A stretch of DNA of 64,000 nucleotides. It comes from CALFVT01 sp039989855 (GTDB taxonomy: Bacteria; Pseudomonadota; Alphaproteobacteria; Caulobacterales; Maricaulaceae). Of this stretch, positions 19,351 through 28,027 are shown one piece after another (the first letter of the stretch is position 1; the number at the start of each line of letters is the position of its first letter). The position numbers were made by a program, and so were the translations under genes. Below the pieces are notes generated by a model. It was not told the origin of the DNA. It searched no databases and was given only the letters and a program-made list of their open reading frames with translations. The DNA lies in contig JBDXGZ010000023.1 of assembly GCA_039989855.1 (NCBI GenBank), positions 248,001-312,000 of the forward strand. Direction: 5' to 3'.

Positions 19351-20103
19351 ATGCACACCGCTCTAATCATTCTCATTGCCGCACTCATTACGGCCATGAT
19401 TTCTGGCCTCTTCGGCATGGCGGGCGGTATGATTTTCATGGGAATTATCACCATTTTCCTCGGTGTTCCCGAAGCTATGATCGTTCATGGGGCCGTACAA
19501 GGCCTATCCAATTCATACCGTGCCTTTTTACTCCGCGCTAATATTCGGTGGGACATTTTCGGCTTTCATGCCATCGGGGCTTTACCTGCCATTATCGGTC
19601 TTGCGTTCATCGTGTTTATTCCGTCTAAAGCCTTTGTCTATTTTGCCCTTGGCCTCCTACCCTTTATCCTCTGGTTACCGCGCGGCTGGATGCAGGGAGA
19701 CGCAGAACGCCCGCGCGATGCTGTTATGTGTGGATTTATGGTAATTGGCCTCAATCTAACAGCAGGTATCGCAGGCCCAGCCCTTGATTTCTTTTATGTC
19801 AGAACAGGTCTCTCACGCCTCGAGATCGTCGCAACAAAGGCTGTCACCATGTTTGCAGCCCATATGGTTAAAATCGCCTTTTTCGGTTTACCCCTCATCC
19901 TAGCAGGAAACTTAAGCGGACTCCCGCCAGCGTGGGTATTTATCGCCGTTATTCCTTGCGCAATGCTCGGAACCTACACAGGCACAAGCTTGTTGCATCG
20001 CCTATCGGATATTCAGTTTAAATCTTACACTAAGTATCTTGTGACCCTCGACGGCAGTGTATATTTATGGCGCGGTTTCACACTAACAGGGTTTCTATTA
20101 TAA
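19351..20103 (+). CDS. TauE/SafE family membrane permease (sulfite/organosulfonate exporter type)
   Basis: The 250-residue protein has about eight hydrophobic segments and the family hallmark glycine-rich first helix GLFGMAGGMIFMG; the second half repeats it with GLNLTAGIAGPALDFFYVR. TauE/SafE proteins move small sulfur-containing or organic anions; the substrate here is unknown. It lies between the PepSY gene (divergent) and a surface-protein gene 67 bases downstream. There is no strong ribosome site before the ATG. Confidence 0.85.
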   Translation: MHTALIILIAALITAMISGLFGMAGGMIFMGIITIFLGVPEAMIVHGAVQGLSNSYRAFLLRANIRWDIFGFHAIGALPAIIGLAFIVFIPSKAFVYFALGLLPFILWLPRGWMQGDAERPRDAVMCGFMVIGLNLTAGIAGPALDFFYVRTGLSRLEIVATKAVTMFAAHMVKIAFFGLPLILAGNLSGLPPAWVFIAVIPCAMLGTYTGTSLLHRLSDIQFKSYTKYLVTLDGSVYLWRGFTLTGFLL

Positions 20104-20137
20104 CTTAAACACACGATAAGATTGCATTATCTTTAAA

Positions 20138-20159
20138 ACAACTTAAACGTTTAAGTTGT
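20138..20159. promoter_or_regulatory. Perfect 22-bp palindrome ahead of the LamG-like gene
   Basis: ACAACTTAAAC followed by its exact reverse complement GTTTAAGTTGT, with no spacer, ends 11 bases before the TTG start of the next gene. Its position suggests an operator, or a hairpin acting on translation start. As a terminator for the upstream gene it lacks a T run on the plus strand. Confidence 0.5.
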
Positions 20160-20170
20160 AAGTAATAATC

Positions 20171-21418
20171 TTGACCTACTTTAAATTCATATCTGCCTTG
20201 GTTTTCTCCCTCTTCGGCCTCTGCAATTTGGCGTGGGGGCAAATCAACACCCCAACTGAGGTCGCCGACCTCGTATTCTGGGTCGATGCAACTGATGTTA
20301 ATGCGAATGGTGTTCAACCTGCCAACGGAGCGGTTATAACGACGTGGGCTGATAAAAGTGGCTTTGGCAATAATTTAAGCCGAACCGCAGGCACGATTAC
20401 CTTTGAGGCAACAGGGTTTGATGGTGTCAATCCAGGATTACGGTTTCCATTAGTGGCCGATATGGATGGACCAAATCCTTTCTCGGGCAATTTTCAAAAT
20501 CAAATGACGGTCTTCTTCGTGAACTCCAATGTCACCTTAACCAATAATTTCTCTCTCTCACTCAATGGACACAATACGGGAGCCAACATTGCGAATGGGC
20601 GCTTTAGCTTTCATACACCGTGGATAAATAATAATGTGTTCTTTGATGCTGGGGCCTGTTGCGGGACGACAAGGCTAAGAAATCCAACCCCTAATGGCCT
20701 AACGGAGACAACCCTTTATACAGGCTTAAATGATGAAGTCGGTAACTCTCAACTTTTAAGATTGGACGGCACCCTGCTTGTTTCAGACACAACAGGTCAT
20801 AATGCCAATGTTTCTGGCGGCATTCATGTTGGCGACCTACCAAGCGCTCAAAGATATAATGGACGGTTTGCTGAAATTATTATTTATAAGCGAGCATTAA
20901 ACCCAAGTGAAATTATGGATGTAGAATGCTATCTATTGAATAAATGGAAACCAACTGTCTTTCAAACTATATGCCAAGCCAATATCGCGGCACAAAAAAC
21001 AGTCGAAACTTGGGACCCACAAAGCATTGGCCTGTACTCCACGCCTGGCAATGATGTTCTCTATAAAATCACTGTCACCCATTTAGGCGGGGCGACACTT
21101 GATAATAATTCCGTATTTTTGGCAGATAGCTTGCCGCGCGAAATTATGTTTTTCAACGGTGACATTGATGACGTGGGGCCTGAGACCCAACCCGTAATCT
21201 TTACCAATAACGGATCAAGCCTGTCTTTTGACATCCTCAGCGACCTCGGGTTTTCTAACGTATCTTCTCCTCCTGACGATATGTCGGATTGCAGTTATGC
21301 CCCTCTTGTCGGTTACGACCCGAATGTAAGGTATATATGCTTTAACCCTGCAGGAAATTTTGCATCTACTCAACCCACGTCATCATTTGAGGTGTCTTTC
21401 AGAGCCCAAATCAAATAG
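20171..21418 (+). CDS. Exported LamG-like/DUF11-like surface protein
   Basis: The 415-residue product starts at a TTG (a stop lies four codons upstream in frame, and no ATG is available before the signal peptide). The signal peptide ends near LAWGQ. Residues 30 to about 270 resemble a concanavalin-type LamG domain (LVFWVDATDVNANG, TTWADKSGFGNNLS, GRFAEIIIYKRALNPSEI). The last 130 residues read like a DUF11/Ig-like repeat (VLYKITVTHLGGATLDNN, FEVSFRAQIK). It is probably secreted or cell-surface and may bind carbohydrate or mediate adhesion, but no catalytic motif is visible. It converges on the EamA gene with no gap. Confidence 0.7.
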   Translation: MTYFKFISALVFSLFGLCNLAWGQINTPTEVADLVFWVDATDVNANGVQPANGAVITTWADKSGFGNNLSRTAGTITFEATGFDGVNPGLRFPLVADMDGPNPFSGNFQNQMTVFFVNSNVTLTNNFSLSLNGHNTGANIANGRFSFHTPWINNNVFFDAGACCGTTRLRNPTPNGLTETTLYTGLNDEVGNSQLLRLDGTLLVSDTTGHNANVSGGIHVGDLPSAQRYNGRFAEIIIYKRALNPSEIMDVECYLLNKWKPTVFQTICQANIAAQKTVETWDPQSIGLYSTPGNDVLYKITVTHLGGATLDNNSVFLADSLPREIMFFNGDIDDVGPETQPVIFTNNGSSLSFDILSDLGFSNVSSPPDDMSDCSYAPLVGYDPNVRYICFNPAGNFASTQPTSSFEVSFRAQIK

Positions 21419-22435
21419 TCAATCTGATTGAGACTTCCCCGACTTGGGTCGCATTGTGTAACTATAAAGCGCTATGCCAAAAACCGTCAACGCCGTCCCT
21501 ATTCCGTCATACAGACCAAAGGGTTCCCCTAAGAGACCAATAGCTAAACCAATGGTCGCAATCGGACTGAGCATGCCTAAAATCGCCACCCGTTGCGGGC
21601 CAATGCGCCCTAAGGCTATATTGACAAGAAACGTTGGGAAAATCGTCCCAAACACACCGAGCATAAAGCCAATCACATAGATGTTTTGCGAATATTGCCC
21701 AATATGCGCCAAAGACTGTGTCCCGTTGACGATGACAAAATGCGTTAAAATCGCAGTTGTCGCCCCAATCATGCCGTAGCACGTGAAATAAAGGCTCCCT
21801 ATTTTATCAATCGTGGTTTTAGCTAAAAGCTGAAACAGCGCGAAGAACACGGCGGTTAGAAGGATTAACGCCGACCCCAAGGCAACATTTTCACCTATGG
21901 CAATATCCCCACCCCAAAAGATCACGAGGATACCACTATAAGCGAGTAAAATACACAAAACGGCCTTGAAGCTAACGGGCTTTCCGAAAAACATCGCCCC
22001 CAGTAAAAATACGAATGCAGGGTAGGTAAAAAGCAATAAGCGCTCTAGCTGCGCCGTAATATATTGCAGGCCAACAAAATCCAGTAGAGAACAAACATAA
22101 TAACCAAGCATCCCGAGGAAGAATGCAGGCAATATCAACTTTAAGGTCGGCCTATCTATCCCGTCCCGTTTGGCCCGCCGCTCTAACCATACAAGCCCTA
22201 GAATATAGGCTGGAAGAGCAAACAGGACCCGCAAAGCCAAGAGGCTAATGGGGTCAGGCACAAGACCGTCCGCCGCGTACCCTAGCTTTATAAAAATCGC
22301 CTTCGTTGAAAAGAGGATCGCTCCAACAACGCCGCATACAAAGCCCCAAAACACCCAAGAGCGTGAACCGACTTTGGCTTGCGTGCCGTCAAACAATGAC
22401 GGAGCCGTCATCATGGTGCGTATATTAAGGGCCAT
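21419..22435 (-). CDS. EamA/DMT family transporter
   Basis: The 338-residue protein has ten predicted hydrophobic helices in two EamA repeats (FVCGVVGAILFSTKAIFIKLGY in the first, ALILLTAVFFALFQLLAKTTID in the second). The family exports metabolites such as amino acids or purines; the substrate is unknown. It follows tadA by 2 bases on the same strand, so the two are likely cotranscribed. Confidence 0.85.
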   Translation of the reverse strand: MALNIRTMMTAPSLFDGTQAKVGSRSWVFWGFVCGVVGAILFSTKAIFIKLGYAADGLVPDPISLLALRVLFALPAYILGLVWLERRAKRDGIDRPTLKLILPAFFLGMLGYYVCSLLDFVGLQYITAQLERLLLFTYPAFVFLLGAMFFGKPVSFKAVLCILLAYSGILVIFWGGDIAIGENVALGSALILLTAVFFALFQLLAKTTIDKIGSLYFTCYGMIGATTAILTHFVIVNGTQSLAHIGQYSQNIYVIGFMLGVFGTIFPTFLVNIALGRIGPQRVAILGMLSPIATIGLAIGLLGEPFGLYDGIGTALTVFGIALYSYTMRPKSGKSQSD

Positions 22436-22437
22436 AA

Positions 22438-22923
22438 TTAGCTGTTCACCGGCTTCGCCTGTTTCGCTTGCTTACGGCGCACCTTGAAGAAGTCTTTCAA
22501 AATTTGACTACACTCTTGCGCAAGAACTCCACCTGTGACGCTGGGTCTGTGGTGGCAGCTCGGTTGCTCAAAGAACCGAACCCCGCTGTCTACGGCCCCA
22601 CCTTTAGGGTCCAACGCGCCGTAAACCACACTATCAATTCGCGCATTCGACAGCGCAGCGGCACACATTGTGCACGGCTCGAGGGTGACAAAAAGCGTCA
22701 AACCACCGAGTCGGTAATTATTTTTCGCGTAAGCCGCATCCCGAAGCACCAAGATTTCGGCGTGAGCCGTGGGGTCACAAATCCCAATTGGAGCGTTCCC
22801 TGCCCGCGCTATAATGTCTCCAGAGGCCGAATCTACCAAAATAGCGCCTACTGGGACCTCTCCGCGTGAACTTGCCGCTTGCGCCTCGGCTAGGGCTTCG
22901 CGCATATAGCTTTCATCAGTCAT
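22438..22923 (-). CDS. tadA: tRNA adenosine(34) deaminase
   Basis: TadA converts A34 to inosine in tRNA-Arg(ACG). The 161-residue protein has the zinc-dependent deaminase signature: DPTAHAEILVLRDA with the His ligand and catalytic Glu, and LEPCTMCAAAL with two Cys ligands. The N-terminus YMREALAEAQAASSRGEVPVGAIL is standard. It is divergent from the rRNA pseudouridine synthase, 47 bases away, a common arrangement in alphaproteobacteria. The alternative reading as a generic guanine/cytidine deaminase is less likely given the PCTMC context and neighbours. Confidence 0.93.
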   Translation of the reverse strand: MTDESYMREALAEAQAASSRGEVPVGAILVDSASGDIIARAGNAPIGICDPTAHAEILVLRDAAYAKNNYRLGGLTLFVTLEPCTMCAAALSNARIDSVVYGALDPKGGAVDSGVRFFEQPSCHHRPSVTGGVLAQECSQILKDFFKVRRKQAKQAKPVNS

Positions 22924-22970
22924 GGTTGCCTTGTCGGGCGTTGCCGTGAAAAGGTCAAGGTAAGGCAGCT

Positions 22971-24110
22971 ATGCAAAAAGATAATAACAAAGCCTCCAAA
23001 GAGAAAACGGCAAATGAGAAAACGTCGGCGGAGAGTGCGCCAACGGACGGAGAACGCATCGCCAAAGTTTTGGCCCGTGCAGGTATCGCCTCTCGGCGTG
23101 ACGCGGAGAAACTTATCGAAGCAGGGCGCGTGACCCTCAACGGTAAGGTGCTCAGAACCCCTGCGGTCAAAGTCACGTCCCGCGACAAAATCGAATTTGA
23201 CGGACGGCGCGTAAACGCCAAAGAAGCGACACGACTCTGGCGTTACCATAAGCCGTCGGGCCTGCTGACCTCACATAAAGACCCGCAAGGTCGTCCCACA
23301 GTGTTTGAGCACCTCCCTGAAGGCCTCCCGCGTGTTATTTCTGTTGGCCGTCTCGATATGACCTCCGAAGGCTTGCTGCTGCTAACTAATGACGGCGAGC
23401 TGGCCCGTATGTTGGAGCTTCCGTCCACAGCGTGGGCGCGGCGCTACCGTGCGCGCGCTTATGGCCGCATCACACAAGACCGTCTTGATACCCTAAAACG
23501 CGGCATCACCATTGACGGTGTCCCGACAGGGCCCATCGAAGCCTCCATTGACCGCCAACAAGGCGACAATGTGTGGATTGATGTCACCTTGCGCGAAGGC
23601 AAGAACCGCGAAGTGCGGCGCGCCCTTGATACAGTCGGCCTACGGGTTAACCGCCTCATTCGTGTTTCCTACGGGCCATTCCAACTCGCAACTCTCCCGA
23701 GCGGCGATGTCGAGGAAGTCAAAAACCGTGTCCTGCGTGACCAAGTCGGTCACCTAATGGAGATCGAAAAGACTCGCCAAGGCGGAACGCTCACAGGGAA
23801 CAGCCCCAAAGGCAAGAAACCTCAAAAATCTGGCCGCCCTAATGCTGGTGGTCGCACAGGTGATAAGCCTATGCCGCAGGGCAAAGGCCGAAATGCCAAG
23901 CCCAAACGCAAAGTTCCAGGAGGCCGTGACCTGTCGACAAAAGCCGCCAAGCAGATGATCTCTAGCCGCAAAGCCTCGATTGCCGCAAAAGGCAATCCAT
24001 CAAAGGCGAACCGCAACACAGCTAAGCCCTCTGGCAATAGCTCAAACAGCCGCCCTAACAACTCACGAGGCAACAGCCCCAGAGGCAACGCTCCAAGAGG
24101 TCGCCGCTAA
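22971..24110 (+). CDS. rluB: rRNA pseudouridine synthase, RsuA/RluB type
   Basis: An N-terminal S4 domain (ERIAKVLARAGIASRRDAEKLIEAGRVTLNG) is followed by the RsuA/RluB catalytic domain with the aspartate in SVGRLDMTSEGLLLLTNDG and the basic motif REGKNREVRRALDTVGL. These enzymes make a single pseudouridine in 23S (RluB) or 16S (RsuA) rRNA; I favour RluB by general similarity but cannot separate them firmly. The last 120 residues are a low-complexity tail rich in Lys, Arg, Asn, Ser and Gly, likely disordered and RNA-binding. The stop overlaps the rsmD start (TAATG). Confidence 0.9.
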   Translation: MQKDNNKASKEKTANEKTSAESAPTDGERIAKVLARAGIASRRDAEKLIEAGRVTLNGKVLRTPAVKVTSRDKIEFDGRRVNAKEATRLWRYHKPSGLLTSHKDPQGRPTVFEHLPEGLPRVISVGRLDMTSEGLLLLTNDGELARMLELPSTAWARRYRARAYGRITQDRLDTLKRGITIDGVPTGPIEASIDRQQGDNVWIDVTLREGKNREVRRALDTVGLRVNRLIRVSYGPFQLATLPSGDVEEVKNRVLRDQVGHLMEIEKTRQGGTLTGNSPKGKKPQKSGRPNAGGRTGDKPMPQGKGRNAKPKRKVPGGRDLSTKAAKQMISSRKASIAAKGNPSKANRNTAKPSGNSSNSRPNNSRGNSPRGNAPRGRR

Positions 24111-24667
24111 TGCGCATCGTCACGGGCCGCCTCAGAGGGCGTAATATCATCACGCCAAAGGGCCGTAATACGCGCCCGACCTCTGACCAAACCCGCGAGT
24201 CGATCTTCAATATCTTAGGCCACGCCGACTGGTCGCTCGACCTTGAAGGCGCCATTGTCGCCGATATTTTCGCAGGCTCTGGCGCGCTTGGCTTAGAGGC
24301 GGTTTCTCGCGGGGCAGAATTTTGCCTGTTTGTAGAAACTGAACCCAATGCCCGCGCCGCCATTCGCGCCAATATCGACAAAATCGGTCTCGGGGGTGTC
24401 ACCCGACTACACCGCCACGATGCCACACGACTGAAGATTGCCCCTGGTAATTTACGCGGGCCGTTTACGCATATTTTTATGGACCCTCCTTATAATAAAG
24501 GCCTGTGGAAACCCGTATTGGAGCGCCTGAAACATTACGGCCTCATCGCTGAAGGCGGCGTGATTATCCTCGAGGAAAGCAAAGACGCCGAGATTGAAAC
24601 GGACGGTTTCACGGTTCACGCTGATAAATTATGGGGCAGTACACGCGTTTTGTTTTTGGGCGTGTAG
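24110..24667 (+). CDS. rsmD: 16S rRNA (guanine(966)-N2)-methyltransferase
   Basis: The 185-residue protein opens MRIVTGRLRGRNIITPKGRNTRPTSD, contains the SAM motif VADIFAGSGALGLEAVSRGA and the N-methyltransferase catalytic motif FMDPPYNKGL, and ends VHADKLWGSTRVLFL. RsmD methylates G966 of 16S rRNA during 30S assembly. It overlaps the pseudouridine synthase gene by one base, so the two rRNA-modification genes are coupled. Confidence 0.94.
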   Translation: MRIVTGRLRGRNIITPKGRNTRPTSDQTRESIFNILGHADWSLDLEGAIVADIFAGSGALGLEAVSRGAEFCLFVETEPNARAAIRANIDKIGLGGVTRLHRHDATRLKIAPGNLRGPFTHIFMDPPYNKGLWKPVLERLKHYGLIAEGGVIILEESKDAEIETDGFTVHADKLWGSTRVLFLGV

Positions 24668-25275
24668 CGCGCCCTAGAAAACTTTTATGAGTGATAAGAG
24701 GCGGCGAGCACCGTGACCACAAGATCACGGAAACATCCTTTATTTAAGGCCCCTCGCCCCGACAAAAGAAGGGTGTGGTCAGTGTTTCACCCACGCGGAA
24801 ATGTCCAGCACCTTTCGGTACGAGTTGGACAGATGAGACGACGAGCCTTGATGGCTACCAAGTGTCTAATGTATTTTACAAGACTCGCTCCGTTGGCACT
24901 TTGACAACGGATAACCCCAAGGGGCTACGTCCCATCGGTTAGCTTTTTCACAGCCTCCGGACAGTTATTAGGTCTAAACCATCTCGGCGTGAACCTACTT
25001 ACCCAACTGAATGGATAAGAACAGAGGGTGCGGCGGGACGCAAAGGGAGTCACCTGACCGCAGATTTGCATCTGCGGCGCTACGCTGAAATTGATACGAT
25101 ACACTGTATCGATTTGCCACGCTCCGCGCTATTCGCACTAACCATCACCCCTACGCCAGCATAACTAGTACAAGCTGTCCCAAAAGGTGATGGGGGTAAG
25201 ATATATCAAGTTGGGAGGGCGTGGATTTATCTCCCAACATGCTGAGCCTGTCGAAGCATAAGTTCCCTCTCCCAC
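24668..25275. other. Gene-free block with many perfect hairpins (possible structured RNA or repeat element)
   Basis: No credible protein is encoded in about 600 bases. At least seven stems are perfect: CCGTGA/TCACGG (24711-24730), CCGTTG/CAACGG (24890-24910), CCGCAGAT/ATCTGCGG with a 4-base loop (25058-25077), CGATAC/GTATCG with a 3-base loop (25097-25111), CCATCACC/GGTGATGG (25142-25193), TTGGGAG/CTCCCAA (25211-25237) and ATGCT/AGCAT (25239-25259). The block is visibly richer in G+C than other intergenic regions here. I checked both strands for RNase P, tmRNA and SRP RNA hallmarks and did not find them. Strand and function are unknown. Confidence 0.45.
25239..25259. repeat. REP-like short hairpin motif
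   Basis: ATGCTGAGCCTGTCGAAGCAT has ATGCT/AGCAT arms. The core TGAGCCTGTCGAAG matches a short dispersed hairpin motif often seen in bacterial intergenic regions. Only one copy was noticed in this window, so its repetitive nature is inferred from general knowledge. Confidence 0.5.
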
Positions 25276-25303
25276 AAAAAAAGCCGCTCAGAAGAGCGGC
25301 TTT
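25276..25303 (-). terminator. Rho-independent terminator of the alginate catabolic operon
   Basis: A perfect 10-bp stem AAAGCCGCTC/GAGCGGCTTT (25280-25289 and 25294-25303) with a 4-base loop is followed on the minus strand by seven T. It lies 26 bases beyond the kdgK stop. Confidence 0.93.
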
Positions 25304-25328
25304 AAATCATTATGCTTAGCGCATTCAA

Positions 25329-26357
25329 TTAGCGTGAAACGCGTCCTGAGCCGTCGCCTGACATAAGCTTTTGTACTTCCGCCACACCAACGCGGTTGAA
25401 GTCGCCTTTGATAGTGTGCTTAAGCGCAGAGGCCGCAACAGCAAACTCAAGAGATTGCTGACGGTCTTCATACAAGTTCAATCCTGCGATACAGGCTGAG
25501 GCGAAGCTATCGCCGCCGCCGACACGGTCAATGATGTGTGTGATGTCGTAACGCTTTGAGATATAGAAACCGTTCTTATCACGCATACAAGCTGCCCAAC
25601 CATTATGGTCAGCACTGATCGATTCGCGGAGTGTAATCGCCATTTCAGTGAGGTTCGGGAACACGTCCATCATCTTCGCAGACAGCGCTTCATATGCCGA
25701 ACGGTCGAGGTGACCTGCTTCAACATCTGCGTCAGCACTAATACCAAGAGACTTCTGACAGTCTTCTTCATTAGCGATACCAACGTCGACATATTTCACA
25801 AGTTCCGTCATCACTTCAGGAGCCGTCTTGCCATATTTCCACAGCTTACCGCGGAAGTTAAAGTCACAAGAGACGGTGACGCCGTGCTTCTTTGCAGCCT
25901 TAAGCGACTCGAGTGTTAGCTCAGCAGCACTTTCAGATAGCGCAGGTGTGATACCTGTAAAATGGAACCATTTAGCGCCTTTAAAGGCAGCATCAAAATC
26001 AATGTCACCAACTTTAGCTTCACAGATAGATGACCATTTACGGTCATAGATGACATTAGACGGACGTTGGTTCGCGCCGCGCTCTAGGTAATAAATACCA
26101 AGACGTTCACCTTGACGCGCGACGTGGTCCGTATTGACGCCGTGCTTCCATAGTTCGCGGATAGCGGCTTCACCGACACCATTATCTGGAATCGCTGAAA
26201 TAAAGCCTGCATCAAAACCATAATTGGCAAGCGATACAGCAACATTGGCTTCGCCGCCGCCAAATGTGGCTTCAAGTGTTGGAGATTGGAAAAAACGCTC
26301 GTGACCAGGTGATTTCAACCGAAGCATAATTTCACCAAAACTCATAAAGTCTGACAT
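25329..26357 (-). CDS. kdgK: 2-dehydro-3-deoxygluconokinase (KDG kinase), PfkB family
   Basis: The 342-residue sugar kinase begins MSFGEIMLRLKSPGHERFFQSPTLEATFGGGEANVAVSLA and carries the PfkB catalytic signature DRVGGGDSFASA with the proton-abstracting aspartate. KDG kinase phosphorylates 2-keto-3-deoxygluconate to KDPG. The assignment is strengthened by its position 8 bases after a KDPG aldolase gene in an alginate operon. It is the last gene before the operon terminator. Another PfkB substrate is possible but unlikely in this setting. AAGGT precedes the ATG. Confidence 0.92.
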   Translation of the reverse strand: MSDFMSFGEIMLRLKSPGHERFFQSPTLEATFGGGEANVAVSLANYGFDAGFISAIPDNGVGEAAIRELWKHGVNTDHVARQGERLGIYYLERGANQRPSNVIYDRKWSSICEAKVGDIDFDAAFKGAKWFHFTGITPALSESAAELTLESLKAAKKHGVTVSCDFNFRGKLWKYGKTAPEVMTELVKYVDVGIANEEDCQKSLGISADADVEAGHLDRSAYEALSAKMMDVFPNLTEMAITLRESISADHNGWAACMRDKNGFYISKRYDITHIIDRVGGGDSFASACIAGLNLYEDRQQSLEFAVAASALKHTIKGDFNRVGVAEVQKLMSGDGSGRVSR

Positions 26358-26365
26358 TGTTTAAT

Positions 26366-27004
26366 TTACCTTACTGATTGGGCGATCGCGATCGCTTCTT
26401 TTGCAAGTGTTGTTATGGCTGCGAAATCACCAGCCTCAATTGCATCTTTAGGAGTCAACCAACTGCCGCCGCACGCGAGGACTGCTGGGATTTCGAGAAA
26501 TTCGTGGAGGTTCGCCGCTTTAACGCCGCCTGTTGGCATAAAGCGTACATCGCGGAAAACAGAGGCGAAGGCTTTAAGCATCTTCGGACCGCCTGCTAAT
26601 CCAGCTGGGAAAAACTTCATGGTTCTGAGGCCCATATTATAACCTGCAGTCAGTTCCGTCGCCGTAACAACACCGGGCAAGATAGGAATGTTCGCATCTT
26701 GGCAGATCTTTACAACCTCAGCGTCAAGCCCAGGCGAGACAACAAATGTCGCACCAATTTCAATAACTTTACGTGCCTGTGCAGGCGTGACAACTGTTCC
26801 TGCCCCCACGTGCGCGCCAGGGAAAGCTTTGACAATCGCTTCGAGGCAATCTAGCGCAGCATCAGAGCGTAAAACGACTTCAAGAACTGTTAGGCCGCCC
26901 TCAATTAAAGCTTTGGAAATTTCAACGGCTTGCTCTGGGTTATCACCGCCGACAAGCGGTACAACGGGGGTTCCCTCCAATACAGCCATTAGACTATTAC
27001 TCAT
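26366..27004 (-). CDS. eda: KDPG aldolase (2-dehydro-3-deoxyphosphogluconate aldolase)
   Basis: The 212-residue class I aldolase has the catalytic glutamate segment LTVLEVVLRS, GAHVGAGTVVTPAQ, the Schiff-base lysine in MKFFPAGLAGG and the phosphate-binding MPTGGVKAANL. It cleaves KDPG to pyruvate and glyceraldehyde-3-phosphate, the final step of alginate monomer breakdown and of the Entner-Doudoroff route. It lies 8 bases upstream of kdgK and 107 bases downstream of the reductase, with a strong hairpin (27022-27049) in that gap. AAGGATAAT before the ATG is the ribosome site. Confidence 0.95.
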   Translation of the reverse strand: MSNSLMAVLEGTPVVPLVGGDNPEQAVEISKALIEGGLTVLEVVLRSDAALDCLEAIVKAFPGAHVGAGTVVTPAQARKVIEIGATFVVSPGLDAEVVKICQDANIPILPGVVTATELTAGYNMGLRTMKFFPAGLAGGPKMLKAFASVFRDVRFMPTGGVKAANLHEFLEIPAVLACGGSWLTPKDAIEAGDFAAITTLAKEAIAIAQSVR

Positions 27005-27021
27005 GGTATTATCCTTTAAAA

Positions 27022-27049
27022 GGCTGTTTTTCTAAAAAGAAAAACAGCC
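27022..27049 (-). terminator. Strong intercistronic hairpin upstream of eda
   Basis: A perfect 12-bp stem GGCTGTTTTTCT/AGAAAAACAGCC with a 4-base loop is followed on the minus strand by TTTTAAA. It lies in the 107-base gap between the reductase gene and eda. It may act as a partial terminator, or protect or process the message; which one cannot be decided from sequence. Confidence 0.6.
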
Positions 27050-27111
27050 AGAATTACATTAAAATTGTAAACCGCCGTGAAGCGGAAGAGACGCGAAAAT
27101 TACGCGCCTTT

Positions 27112-27993
27112 CTACTTCTTTAAGTCAACGAAGAAGTCAAATATTTCAGGAACGTTCTTATCGCCCATCCCTGCATCAACAGCGGCTTGAAGGCTCGCCG
27201 ATGTCGCTTCAGCAACAAGTGACTGTGATCCAAGATCAGAAACCATTTGAGCAAAATAACCCAAATCTTTGTTGGCATTATTAAGTGAGAAGCCAAGATC
27301 GCTTACACCGTCAACAGCGTAGTTCTTGCAGAACTTCATAAACGGTGAATTTGACGGGCCTGATGACATGATGTCAAAAAGTTGCTGACGATCAACGCCT
27401 GCAAGCTTAGCGGCTGCGAAGGCTTGTGACATGGCTGTGACAGTTGTCATGCCCATGAAATTGTTGATGAGCTTTGTTGTGTGCCCAGCACCAAGGTCGC
27501 CAAGATAGAAAACATTTTCGCCCTGCTCTTTAAGCATAGACTCATATTTATCAAAGGTTGCTCTATCGCCAGCGGCCATAATGTTAAGCAAACCGTCTTT
27601 CGCGTGAGCAGGTGTACGGCCCAAAGGCGCGTCAATCATGCCAACGCCTTTAGCGGCTAAGTCTGCGCCAATTTTCTTGGTAGAGGCCGGGATAGATGTC
27701 CCGAAGTCAATCAAGACAGAGCCTTCTTTAATACCGGCCAATACGCCGTTATCGCCGTAGATAAGTTTTTCAACTACGGCAGATGTCGTGACGCAGAATT
27801 GAACGATATCTGATTTCTCAGCAAGCTCTTTTGGTGAGCTGGCTTCAGATGCATTTCCACGAGCGAGAACTCTATCAACGGCACTCTTATCAAGGTCCAT
27901 AACAATGACCTCGAAGCCTCTTTTTTGAAGGTTCTCGACCATGTTTCCGCCCATAAGGCCTAGTCCGATGAAACCAATGACTGGTTTTGACAT
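27112..27993 (-). CDS. NAD(P)-dependent DEH reductase, 3-hydroxyisobutyrate dehydrogenase family
   Basis: The 293-residue beta-hydroxyacid dehydrogenase has the dinucleotide motif GFIGLGLMGGNMVENL, the substrate-binding stretch MIDAPLGRTPAHAKDG and the catalytic lysine region GHTTKLINNFMG. In marine alginate degraders, reductases of this family (DehR type) reduce 4-deoxy-L-erythro-5-hexoseulose uronate (DEH) to 2-keto-3-deoxygluconate. I infer that role from its place between the uptake transporter and eda-kdgK. Alone, the sequence would only say 3-hydroxyacid dehydrogenase. AGGAG precedes the ATG at good spacing; the transporter gene is 34 bases upstream. Confidence 0.88.
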   Translation of the reverse strand: MSKPVIGFIGLGLMGGNMVENLQKRGFEVIVMDLDKSAVDRVLARGNASEASSPKELAEKSDIVQFCVTTSAVVEKLIYGDNGVLAGIKEGSVLIDFGTSIPASTKKIGADLAAKGVGMIDAPLGRTPAHAKDGLLNIMAAGDRATFDKYESMLKEQGENVFYLGDLGAGHTTKLINNFMGMTTVTAMSQAFAAAKLAGVDRQQLFDIMSSGPSNSPFMKFCKNYAVDGVSDLGFSLNNANKDLGYFAQMVSDLGSQSLVAEATSASLQAAVDAGMGDKNVPEIFDFFVDLKK

Positions 27994-28027
27994 TATACGT
28001 CTCCTAATTACGTTATATTATTTTTAA

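Noticed and set aside
24713..24904. 63-codon open frame in the hairpin-rich block
   Set aside because: No ribosome site, composition unlike the neighbouring genes, and it runs through several hairpin stems. More likely a chance open frame in a non-coding element.
24668..25275. RNase P RNA, tmRNA or SRP RNA
   Set aside because: I looked on both strands for GAGGAAAGTCC-type, tmRNA tag and GGTCAGGTCCGGAAGG-type hallmarks and found none.
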